From the NCBI GenBank assembly GCA_019038695.1, contig JAHOYZ010000027.1:1-41114 (forward strand): a stretch of 41,114 nt of DNA, written 5' to 3'. This document shows, in pieces, positions 34,484 to 41,114 of the stretch. Under the pieces are notes generated by a model. It was not told where the DNA came from. It ran no database searches and saw only the letters and a program-made list of their open reading frames with translations. Origin of the DNA: Candidatus Zixiibacteriota bacterium (GTDB taxonomy: Bacteria > Zixibacteria > MSB-5A5 > GN15 > FEB-12). Within the stretch, counting starts at the first letter, position 1. Every line of letters starts with the position of its first letter. The translations under genes and the position numbers were made by a program.

Positions 34484-35692
34484 ATGCCTGAGCAGCTTCG
34501 AGCCTATACTGTGTCCGCTATCACTCGTATGATCAAGGGCATGTTGGAGGAGGGTTTTGTTAACCTTTGGGTAGAAGGCGAGATTTCCAACTACCATCAC
34601 CATTCGTCCGGTCACCGTTATCTCAGTCTGAAAGACGACAAAGCGGTTCTGAAGGTTACTATCTGGCGTTCGGCCGGAAGCGGTCTCCGTTTCGAACCGG
34701 AGGACGGACAAAAGGTTCTGGCGTACGGTGACATATCCGTATATCCCAAAGGTGGGCTGTATCAACTAAATTGTCGCAAGCTGGTGCCGGTGGGGGTTGG
34801 TGAACTGGAATTGGCTCTACGGCAACTAAGTGCCAAGCTCGAAGCTGAAGGACTGTTCGATGAAGATCGCAAGCAACCTATCCCACGTTTTGTGAGTAAG
34901 GTTGGCATCGTGACTTCGTCCACCGGAGCCGCTGTTCGCGATATCATTCAAATTGCCCATCGTCGTAACCCCGCCGTTCAACTCATAGTGTTTCCGGCTA
35001 AGGTGCAGGGAGACGGAGCGGAGGCAACGATTGCGTCCGGGATTGAGTATTTCAACAACCGTGAGGACATTGATGTCATAATCATTGGCCGGGGCGGAGG
35101 ATCGCTTGAGGATTTGTGGCCATTCAATACCGAGGTGACAGTACGTGCCGTTGCATCCTCCCTGATTCCGGTCGTATCGGCTGTTGGACACGAAGTTGAT
35201 TTTTCCTTGTCCGACCGCGTTGCGGATCTGCGAGCTCCAACCCCGTCGGCTGCCGCCGAATTGGTGGTGTGGTCGCGGCGGGAATTGCAACAGACATTGT
35301 CGTCCATGCAACAGCGACAAGCTTCGCTTGTTCAATCTCGGCTGACCGAATCTCGTGGCCGATTAACGGCTTTACTTCAGCGGCCGGTTTTGGCACGACC
35401 GATGGATATACTCCACCAGCACCGGCAGTTCCTGGATCAAATACAGCATCAGCTTGTCCAGGCCGGAAAAAACAGTTTTGAAAAACGCCGAAACCAACTA
35501 TCTTTGACGGTGTCGCGATTAGAGGCTTTGTCACCTATGCGGGTTTTATCTCGCGGATACTCTTTTAGTCGTTTGTTGCCGCAGAAGACCTCGGTAGTCT
35601 CGGTGGATCAATTGCAGCCCGGAAGTCGGCTGGAGACAACTTTTTTGGATGGTGCCGCTGTATCGGTGGTAGAACAGGTGGAAAAGAAGTAA
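34484..35692 (+). CDS. xseA: Exodeoxyribonuclease VII large subunit
   Basis: A 402-residue catalytic subunit of ExoVII, which degrades single-stranded DNA from both ends. An OB-fold spans about 1-100 (FVNLWVEGEISNYHHHSSGH), the central domain has KVGIVTSSTGAAVRDI, VIIIGRGGGSLEDLWPFN and SAVGHEVDFSLSDRVAD, and a coiled-coil C-terminus follows with PMRVLSRGYSF. It is followed by xseB one base later. The gap to uvrC holds a -10 box only five bases before the ATG. Confidence 0.96.
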   Translation: MPEQLRAYTVSAITRMIKGMLEEGFVNLWVEGEISNYHHHSSGHRYLSLKDDKAVLKVTIWRSAGSGLRFEPEDGQKVLAYGDISVYPKGGLYQLNCRKLVPVGVGELELALRQLSAKLEAEGLFDEDRKQPIPRFVSKVGIVTSSTGAAVRDIIQIAHRRNPAVQLIVFPAKVQGDGAEATIASGIEYFNNREDIDVIIIGRGGGSLEDLWPFNTEVTVRAVASSLIPVVSAVGHEVDFSLSDRVADLRAPTPSAAAELVVWSRRELQQTLSSMQQRQASLVQSRLTESRGRLTALLQRPVLARPMDILHQHRQFLDQIQHQLVQAGKNSFEKRRNQLSLTVSRLEALSPMRVLSRGYSFSRLLPQKTSVVSVDQLQPGSRLETTFLDGAAVSVVEQVEKK

Positions 35693-35693
35693 A

Positions 35694-35936
35694 ATGTCAG
35701 CCCGGAAAAAGCCAAAAGATTTTGAAACAGCAATTGATCGACTGGAAGAAATCACCGGTCTGCTTGAAAGTGGAGATGTTTCGCTGGAGAAATCGATTGA
35801 GTTGTATTCCGAAGGTATCAAGATGGCCGGGTTGTGCAACGAGAAACTCACCGAAGCCGAGAAGACAGTGAGAAAGGTCGTTCAGGGCATTGATTCTCTT
35901 GAAGAAATGGACTTCGATCAGGGAGAGGACACCTGA
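35694..35936 (+). CDS. xseB: Exodeoxyribonuclease VII small subunit
   Basis: An 80-residue helical hairpin protein that coats the XseA coiled coil. FETAIDRLEEITGLLESGDVS and LEKSIELYSEGI are diagnostic. Its stop overlaps the ispA start as TGATG. Confidence 0.95.
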   Translation: MSARKKPKDFETAIDRLEEITGLLESGDVSLEKSIELYSEGIKMAGLCNEKLTEAEKTVRKVVQGIDSLEEMDFDQGEDT

Positions 35937-36823
35937 TGAGTTCTGTTGATGCCACCGGTGTGCGTACTTATCTCAAGGAGAAGGGGCAGTTTGTAGATCA
36001 GTTACTGGATCGCTATCTACCTCCGATTGATGCCGAGCCGAAATCGCTCCATGCTGCTATGCGTTACTCTGTGCTAGCGCCGGGAAAGCGTTTGCGGCCG
36101 ATTTTGGCACTGGCGGCGTTTGAGTATTGTGGCGGCGACGCCGGTGGCGAAGATCAGCCCATCCATTTCGGCATGGCCGGACTGGAGATGGTTCACACCT
36201 ATTCGCTTATCCACGATGACCTGCCCTGTATGGATGATGATGACCTGCGCCGGGGAATGCCAACTTGCCACAAGAAATTTAATGAGGCTACGGCTGTTCT
36301 GGCTGGTGATGCTCTCCATGATGTTGCTTTTCTGCTGATGGCGCGAACAGGTCTGGCTCAGGCCGGGTTGGAACTGGCTCAGGCTCTGGGCACCGAGGGA
36401 ATGATTGGCGGCCAGATGGCCGATGTCAACGCTGAAGGTCATGACGTAGATCGTGAGGAAGTGATTGGCATACATCGCCGCAAGACAGGTGCACTGATTC
36501 GTTGTTCCCTGCGACTGGGTGCTATTCTGGCCGGGAGCAGCGACGATCAACTGAATGCTCTGACGAAATATGGCGAGAAGATCGGATTGGCTTTTCAAAT
36601 CATCGATGATATTCTCGATGTGGAGGGTGACTCTGAACTTCTGGGAAAGAATATCGGTTCTGATAGTAGAAAGAAAAAGGCTACCTATCCGGGAGCCGTT
36701 GGTCTTGATGTTGCCCGTCGTGATGCTGCCGCTCTCATTGAAGAGGGAGTGAGCGTACTTGACGTTCGTCGAGATAGTGTCCTGAAAGACATTGCATATT
36801 ACATCGCCAACCGAGACAGTTGA
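35936..36823 (+). CDS. ispA: Polyprenyl (farnesyl/geranylgeranyl) diphosphate synthase
   Basis: A 295-residue trans-prenyltransferase that extends DMAPP with IPP. The first Asp-rich motif is DDLPCMDDDDLRRG (about 94-107) and the second is FQIIDDILDVEGD. KRLRPIL binds IPP. Product length cannot be fixed by eye, though the two-residue insertion (DDLPCMDDD) suits short-chain enzymes. It sits between xseB and dxs, a common bacterial arrangement, with overlapping stops and starts. Confidence 0.93.
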   Translation: MSSVDATGVRTYLKEKGQFVDQLLDRYLPPIDAEPKSLHAAMRYSVLAPGKRLRPILALAAFEYCGGDAGGEDQPIHFGMAGLEMVHTYSLIHDDLPCMDDDDLRRGMPTCHKKFNEATAVLAGDALHDVAFLLMARTGLAQAGLELAQALGTEGMIGGQMADVNAEGHDVDREEVIGIHRRKTGALIRCSLRLGAILAGSSDDQLNALTKYGEKIGLAFQIIDDILDVEGDSELLGKNIGSDSRKKKATYPGAVGLDVARRDAAALIEEGVSVLDVRRDSVLKDIAYYIANRDS

Positions 36824-36837
36824 AGCGGTCGAAACAA

Positions 36838-38805
36838 ATGAAGTACTTGCCGAAAATACAATCTCCAAAGGACATAAAAGATCTGTCCTCAGATGAGCTG
36901 GTCGAACTGGCTTCCGAGATTAGACACGACATAATTGCTGCTGTCTCCCAGACCGGTGGGCATCTGGCCAGTAATCTGGGGGCGGTTGAATTGACCCTGG
37001 CTTTGCATTATGTGCTCGACTTGCCGACCGACCGCGTGGTCTGGGATGTTAGCAATCAAACCTATACGCACAAGATTATCACTGGCCGTCGTGACCGCAT
37101 ACACACCTTGCGTCAGCATGGGGGGCTGTCCGGTTTTGCCAAGCGAAGCGAATCCGAGTATGACCATTTCGGTGCCGGTCACGCATCAACCTCGATTTCG
37201 GCAGCCCTTGGTATGGCTGCCGCCCGTGATAATGCGGGGAAAAGCAATCGGGTAGTAGCTGTAATCGGTGATGGTGCGCTAAGCGGAGGGCTGGCCTACG
37301 AAGGCCTCAACAATGCCGGTTCATCAAAAAAAGATTTGCTGGTCATTCTCAATGACAACACATGGGCGATCTCCCGAAATGTCGGAGGGATGTCACACTA
37401 TCTGACGACCATCATGTCTGATGAGAAACTCAATCGTCTTCGCGACGAAATCTGGGACCTGACAGGGAGATTTAAGCGGCGTGATAAGATTCGTAATACT
37501 ATTTCGCGCATTGAAGACTCGGTCAAAGCACTCTTGGCCCCGGGCATGCTCTTTGAGAAGCTTGGTTTTCGATACTTTGGTCCTATCGAAGGCCATAATA
37601 CTGAATTGCTCATCAAGACGTTGGAGCGGGTAACGAAACTTCGAGGCCCTATTCTTCTTCACGTTGCTACGGTTAAGGGCAAAGGGTATGGCCCCGCCGA
37701 GAGCAACCCATCCAAGTTCCACGGCGTGGGCAAGTTTGACAAGGCTACCGGCGAGACCACATCCAAGAAAGGTAGCCTTCCCGCCTACACGAAAGTTTTT
37801 GGTGATACTATGGTGGAGCTGGGTGCTAAGGATGACAGCGTGGTGGCGATTACTGCCGCTATGACTGCCGGCACCGGCCTGGTTGATTTCGCCGAGAAAT
37901 ATCCCGGTAGGTTCTTTGATGTCGGTATTGCCGAGGGACACGCCGGGACGTTTGCAGCAGGAATGGCGGTCGATGGCATCAAACCGTATCTGACCATTTA
38001 TTCCAGCTTCCTGCAACGTGCCTATGATCACATCATCCACGACATAGCGCTTCAGAAACTTCCGGTTGTGATGTGTCTTGATCGGGCGGGTTTGGTCGGC
38101 GATGATGGACCGACCCACCACGGCACGTTTGACTTGTCGTTTCTTTCTTCGATTCCCCATATCACTATAGCCGTACCAAAAGACGGTAACGAACTGCGGT
38201 CCATGTTGCACTACACCGTCGATGGTGAACTAGACGGACCGGTGGCAATTCGCTATCCGCGCCTGGCTATTCCCTCTGAGATGCGGCGAGAGATTGACAC
38301 TATCGAGTGGGGGAAATGGGAACGTCTGACACCGCGCTCGGAGATCGTTGTGCTGGCTGTCGGAACAATGGTTACACAGATGCAGAAAGTGGCTGAAGTG
38401 TTGGCTGGCAAGGGGCATACCATGACGGTTGTAAACGCGCGTTTTGTGAAGCCGCTCGATGAAGAAATGCTGGGGAAGATCGCTGGTTGGGCTCGTGTGA
38501 TCCTGACTGCAGAAGAGAACCAACTCAGCGGAGGCTTCGGCGATATTGTCGCGAGCTACCTGATGTCACATGGCTATGCCGGACGGTTTAAAGCGTTTGG
38601 GATACCTGATCGATTTATCCAGCATGGCACTCGAGAGTTGTTGCTCAAGGAAACCGGTCTCGATGTGGATTCAATGGCGGCCGCGATCATGGAACTTTCC
38701 GGTCAAAAGGAGAGCGGACGATTCCTGCGAAAGCTTCGTTTCCGCAAGAGTAACAACGACAGGAAGCCTCGCAATGAGGTCAAAGACGCAGTGAGCAAAG
38801 AATAG
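36838..38805 (+). CDS. dxs: 1-deoxy-D-xylulose-5-phosphate synthase
   Basis: A 655-residue thiamine-diphosphate enzyme making DXP from pyruvate and glyceraldehyde-3-phosphate, the first step of the MEP pathway. VIGDGALSGGLAYEGLNNAG with LLVILNDN is the ThDP/metal site; YSSFLQRAYDHIIHDIALQ and DRAGLVGDDGPTHHG are DXS hallmarks. The last 30 residues are an extra basic tail. The start is uncertain: ATG at 36838, or TTG at 36820 overlapping the ispA stop (TTGA) and adding six residues. Neither has a good ribosome-binding site, so coupling to ispA is likely. Confidence 0.95.
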   Translation: MKYLPKIQSPKDIKDLSSDELVELASEIRHDIIAAVSQTGGHLASNLGAVELTLALHYVLDLPTDRVVWDVSNQTYTHKIITGRRDRIHTLRQHGGLSGFAKRSESEYDHFGAGHASTSISAALGMAAARDNAGKSNRVVAVIGDGALSGGLAYEGLNNAGSSKKDLLVILNDNTWAISRNVGGMSHYLTTIMSDEKLNRLRDEIWDLTGRFKRRDKIRNTISRIEDSVKALLAPGMLFEKLGFRYFGPIEGHNTELLIKTLERVTKLRGPILLHVATVKGKGYGPAESNPSKFHGVGKFDKATGETTSKKGSLPAYTKVFGDTMVELGAKDDSVVAITAAMTAGTGLVDFAEKYPGRFFDVGIAEGHAGTFAAGMAVDGIKPYLTIYSSFLQRAYDHIIHDIALQKLPVVMCLDRAGLVGDDGPTHHGTFDLSFLSSIPHITIAVPKDGNELRSMLHYTVDGELDGPVAIRYPRLAIPSEMRREIDTIEWGKWERLTPRSEIVVLAVGTMVTQMQKVAEVLAGKGHTMTVVNARFVKPLDEEMLGKIAGWARVILTAEENQLSGGFGDIVASYLMSHGYAGRFKAFGIPDRFIQHGTRELLLKETGLDVDSMAAAIMELSGQKESGRFLRKLRFRKSNNDRKPRNEVKDAVSKE

Positions 38806-38817
38806 AGGATTGGGCAA

Positions 38818-39480
38818 TTGGGTTTGCGTCTGCTTCTATGGGGAACACGTTGTGATGGCTGTCCCTGGCCGACTGTTATCTCAATAGCCGCCTGTTGCAT
38901 CCTAGCGTGGACGAGTTGTTCTCGAAGCCAGAATGATCTCCTGAAAACCGGAGATCTGATTTTTCATACATCGATGTCATCGCAGAGCAGGGCGATCCAA
39001 TTAGCTTCCAGTTCTCCTTGGACTCACATGGGGATCATTCACTGCGCTGGCGATACCGTTTTCGTATTGGAGGCTGTTCAGCCCGTCCAGTTGACGGATA
39101 TTGACACCTGGATTGAAAAAGGTCTTGGTGGGCGGTATGTGGTTAAGCGCCTGAAGAATGCTGATAAGTTGCTGACTCGGGACGTCATCTCAAGAATGCA
39201 ACAGATCGGCGCGGGATATATCGGGAAGGACTATGATCCGTATTTTGAATGGTCCGATGAGAGAATCTACTGTTCCGAGTTGGTATGGAAGATATACAAA
39301 CGGGTTCTCAATCTGGAGATAGGTGGTTTGCAGCGGATCGGTGATTTCGAACTCTCTCATGCCGCTGTAAAAGAGAAGCTCCGGGAACGCTTCGGTGACC
39401 ATGTTCCCGAGGAGGAGCCGGCTATCTCTCCCGCGCAGATGTTCAGTTCAGAGCTTCTAATAACAGTGTGCTCTCGATGA
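38818..39480 (+). CDS. YiiX-like permuted papain-fold hydrolase, membrane-anchored
   Basis: A 220-residue protein of the YiiX/YebB-like NlpC/P60 relatives. TGDLIFHTS opens the domain, His70 in WTHMGIIH and Cys152 in YCSELVWKIYKR are the expected catalytic pair in permuted order, and LEAVQPV lies between. An N-terminal hydrophobic segment (about 18-33) ends in SC, a marginal lipobox. The start is TTG at 38818 with GAGGA nine bases upstream; no ATG is available in frame before the domain. It follows dxs by 12 bases and probably shares its transcript. The substrate is unknown (amide or ester bonds in relatives). Confidence 0.8.
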   Translation: MGLRLLLWGTRCDGCPWPTVISIAACCILAWTSCSRSQNDLLKTGDLIFHTSMSSQSRAIQLASSSPWTHMGIIHCAGDTVFVLEAVQPVQLTDIDTWIEKGLGGRYVVKRLKNADKLLTRDVISRMQQIGAGYIGKDYDPYFEWSDERIYCSELVWKIYKRVLNLEIGGLQRIGDFELSHAAVKEKLRERFGDHVPEEEPAISPAQMFSSELLITVCSR

Positions 39481-39526
39481 TTATGGACAACACCAAGTCC
39501 GCAGCAAGTAGACCTCATCCTTTCAC

Positions 39527-39556
39527 TTGCCATCATCACCTCAGTGGCGTTATCTT
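39527..39556 (+). promoter_or_regulatory. Candidate promoter placing transcription start at the nadK ATG
   Basis: TTGCCA (39527-39532), 18 bases, TATCTT (39551-39556), six bases, ATG. No ribosome-binding site lies upstream of the start. Confidence 0.45.
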
Positions 39557-39562
39557 CCCTAT

Positions 39563-40429
39563 ATGCGTTTTGGACTAATTGCCAACGTCAGTCGTTACGG
39601 TGCCGGTGATGCCGTTATGGCCTTTCTCGAATGGGCGCGTAAGGGTAACCACAAGGTCGTTATTTCCGATGAACACCGGCAAGTAGGCGATGATACTCAC
39701 ACATACCTCTCCCGCGATGCGGTCGCTGCTGAAGTCGATATCTTGGTTTCGATGGGAGGAGACGGCACACTGCTGGCCTCGGCCCGTGCCGTGGGCGCTA
39801 CGAGAACTCCTCTTCTGGGGATCAACCTCGGGTCTCTTGGGTTTTTAACCCAGTTGATGCCCGAACATCTTACGAGCGCTCTGGATGCTGTGGTCGATGG
39901 AAACTACCAAGTCGAAGAGCGGATGCTGCTCAAGGCAACAATCGAGGGGGGACAGGAACTATCAAAGCCCTATGCCCTCAATGATATCGTAGTGGATAAG
40001 GGGGCTATCAGCCGTCTGATTGAAATCCGTTTTCGCGTCAACGGTGAGGATATTGTCACTTACCGCGCCGATGGTCTGGTGATCGCCACCCCGACCGGTT
40101 CGACCGCTTATTCGCTTGCTGTAGGGGGTCCGATTATGCATCCGAAGATGAAGGGAATAATTGCTTCCCCGATTTCATCACATTCGCTTTCGACCCGACC
40201 GATGGTTTTTGACGCCGACGATGTTCTGGAGTTGACGGTCAAGTCCGAGGAACGTGTGGCCGGACTGACGCTTGACGGCCAGGTGATGGCGCCGCTTATG
40301 GACACAGCCCGAGTGACGATTACCAAGGCGGAGTTCACAGCTCAGTTTATTGTTCTCCCAGAGAACTCTTTTTTTAAGGTCCTGCGCAACAAACTCCACT
40401 GGGGCGTCCCACCACTCACCAAACGGTAG
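39563..40429 (+). CDS. nadK: NAD kinase
   Basis: A 288-residue enzyme that phosphorylates NAD to NADP. The start is the ATG at 39563 (MRFGLIANV); an in-frame TTG at 39527 lies within the promoter. VSMGGDGTLLASAR, LGINLGSLGFLT, NDIVVDKG, and TPTGSTAYSLAVGGPIMHP are diagnostic. Without any ribosome-binding site and with a -10-like box six bases upstream, its mRNA may be leaderless. Confidence 0.95.
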   Translation: MRFGLIANVSRYGAGDAVMAFLEWARKGNHKVVISDEHRQVGDDTHTYLSRDAVAAEVDILVSMGGDGTLLASARAVGATRTPLLGINLGSLGFLTQLMPEHLTSALDAVVDGNYQVEERMLLKATIEGGQELSKPYALNDIVVDKGAISRLIEIRFRVNGEDIVTYRADGLVIATPTGSTAYSLAVGGPIMHPKMKGIIASPISSHSLSTRPMVFDADDVLELTVKSEERVAGLTLDGQVMAPLMDTARVTITKAEFTAQFIVLPENSFFKVLRNKLHWGVPPLTKR

Positions 40430-40510
40430 GTAGCTTCGCCGCTATATATGTCCTTCATCCAATCAGGCAATGGCTGTGAGCTGAGTCGAGGGACGGCACG
40501 CAAAAATGTC

Positions 40511-40539
40511 TTGCGCATTGGGACCATTGGATATACAAT
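40511..40539 (+). promoter_or_regulatory. Promoter of tRNA-Gly
   Basis: TTGCGC (40511-40516), 17 bases, TACAAT (40534-40539), 11 bases before the tRNA 5' end. Confidence 0.5.
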
Positions 40540-40550
40540 AACCACCGATA

Positions 40551-40623
40551 GCGGGAGTAACTCAGCTGGTAGAGTAACAGCCTTCCAAGCTGTTCGTCGC
40601 GAGTTCGAACCTCGTCTCCCGCT
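40551..40623 (+). tRNA. tRNA-Gly (anticodon TCC)
   Basis: A complete cloverleaf: acceptor GCGGGAG with CTCCCGC, D arm ACTC...GAGT, anticodon stem ACAGC/GCTGT with loop CTTCCAA, T arm GCGAG-TTCGAAC-CTCGT (last pair G-T). CCA is not encoded. A run of eight T follows directly. Confidence 0.96.
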
Positions 40624-40690
40624 TTTTTTTGTATCAGGCTCGATTAAGATATGTAGAGATCTTCGGTTCTAGTGGGTTTAGGACTCTCAG

Positions 40691-40719
40691 CATAGATCTA
40701 TGTGTATGTCGTACGACAT
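40691..40719. promoter_or_regulatory. Two adjacent perfect palindromes, possible operator
   Basis: CATAGATCTATG (40691-40702) and ATGTCGTACGACAT (40706-40719) are both perfect dyads, centred 16 bases apart. They lie in the 350-base gene-free stretch between the two tRNAs, 150 bases before the tRNA-Thr/tuf promoter. No regulator can be named. Confidence 0.35.
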
Positions 40720-40870
40720 GTTACAAGGAAAGAAGTGGCTCAGGCACCTGTGCGATTTTTGAACATTTTAGGTCAAGATTGTACCGAATAGTGCCGAAAA
40801 GGAAGAAACCGGCGCCTGTTCGCTAAGAGCTTGAGCGGCAATATTTTTTGTTGAATAGACGAAAATTGCC

Positions 40871-40898
40871 TTGACACGCTTTTCTTTGTGTCTATATA
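40871..40898 (+). promoter_or_regulatory. Strong promoter of tRNA-Thr and tuf
   Basis: TTGACA (40871-40876), 16 bases, TATATA (40893-40898). About 70 bases of leader precede the tRNA and contain TGGCC-T8AT-GGCCA (40924-40943), a hairpin with a T-rich loop. Confidence 0.8.
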
Positions 40899-40973
40899 TT
40901 CAAGGTTCCCGTGAGGGCGCTTGTGGCCTTTTTTTTATGGCCAAAAGTGTGTATGAGAAAATAAATTTGTCTG

Positions 40974-41046
40974 GCCCAGATAGCTCAGTCGGTAGAGCAC
41001 ATCCTTGGTAAGGATGAGGTCACCAGTTCAATCCTGGTTCTGGGCT
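40974..41046 (+). tRNA. tRNA-Thr (anticodon GGT)
   Basis: Acceptor GCCCAGA with TCTGGGC, D arm GCTC...GAGC, anticodon stem CATCC/GGATG with loop TTGGTAA, T arm ACCAG-TTCAATC-CTGGT. CCA is not encoded. It is immediately upstream of tuf, the same order as thrT-tufB in E. coli. Confidence 0.96.
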
Positions 41047-41076
41047 GTTGTATAGTTTTGGAGGTAAGTCTTAGTC

Positions 41077-41114
41077 ATGGCGAAGGAGAAGTTCGAACGC
41101 ACGAAGCCGCACGT
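41077..41114 (+). CDS. tuf: Elongation factor Tu, first 12-13 codons
   Basis: MAKEKFERTKPHV matches the EF-Tu N-terminus exactly before the GHVDHGKT loop, which lies beyond the window edge. GGAGGT lies 12 bases upstream. It is co-transcribed with tRNA-Thr. Truncated by the window, not by mutation. Confidence 0.93.
   Translation, partial: MAKEKFERTKPH

Noticed and set aside
37393-38211. Long minus-strand frame (272 codons) opposite dxs, and similar ones opposite ispA, the M29 peptidase and the AMIN-PilP gene
   Set aside because: They mirror well-identified genes, have no ribosome-binding site and no recognisable protein features.

Overview
The window is one stretch of a Gram-negative-type bacterial chromosome. 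It has a type IV pilus secretin operon, lipoproteins with lipoboxes, and undecaprenyl and isoprenoid genes. Two secreted proteins end in paired dockerin-like tails (INIADLTYLVAYLFTGGP type). I associate such tails with uncultured lineages such as candidate phylum Zixibacteria. That assignment is an inference from protein style; there is no marker-gene search behind it.

Layout. (1) 1-12 kb is accessory and cell-surface DNA: the 3' end of a calcium-repeat surface protein, a CtpA-type S41 protease (minus strand), a membrane protein with an apparently inactive signal-peptidase-I fold, a HAD phosphatase and an M29 aminopeptidase. Next comes a hairpin-rich island (about 6.4-8.7 kb) with two small lipoproteins and a REP-associated tyrosine transposase (RAYT) lying between inverted REP-like palindromes. 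A secreted subtilase with a PKD domain and dockerin-like tail (minus strand) closes this part. (2) 11.5-20.7 kb is the type IV pilus block: a FimT/GspH-like pilin, then pilM-pilN-pilO-(AMIN+PilP fusion)-pilQ and a large Ig-repeat lipoprotein. (3) 20.8-24.9 kb holds an acyl-CoA-ligase-like enzyme, YjbQ, MtnA, a SprT-like metalloprotein and a small convergent hypothetical. (4) 25.1-29 kb is the translation cluster rplM-rpsI, rpsB-tsf-pyrH-frr, ended by a strong terminator. (5) 29-32.6 kb has a CBS-domain protein, a secreted hypothetical, uppS-cdsA and an NlpC/P60 lipoprotein. (6) 32.6-40.4 kb is uvrC, xseA-xseB-ispA-dxs, a YiiX-like enzyme and nadK. (7) 40.5-41.1 kb carries tRNA-Gly(TCC), tRNA-Thr(GGT) and the first codons of tuf.

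How the genes work together. The pilus block encodes the inner-membrane alignment complex (PilM/N/O/P) and the outer-membrane secretin; the motor ATPases and PilC are not in the window. IspA, Dxs, UppS and CdsA supply isoprenoid carrier lipid and phospholipid precursors. The rplM to frr genes serve translation, with UMP kinase embedded.

Most notable observations: a REP/RAYT island with at least five related palindromes; several genes with no ribosome-binding site whose -10-like box lies 5-9 bases before the start codon, suggesting leaderless mRNAs; a predicted dead signal-peptidase homologue; an Ig lipoprotein with paired EF-hand-like loops inside its repeats, next to pilQ; and twin perfect palindromes between the two tRNA genes. 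I see no CRISPR array, rRNA, prophage or complete insertion sequence. No database search was run.
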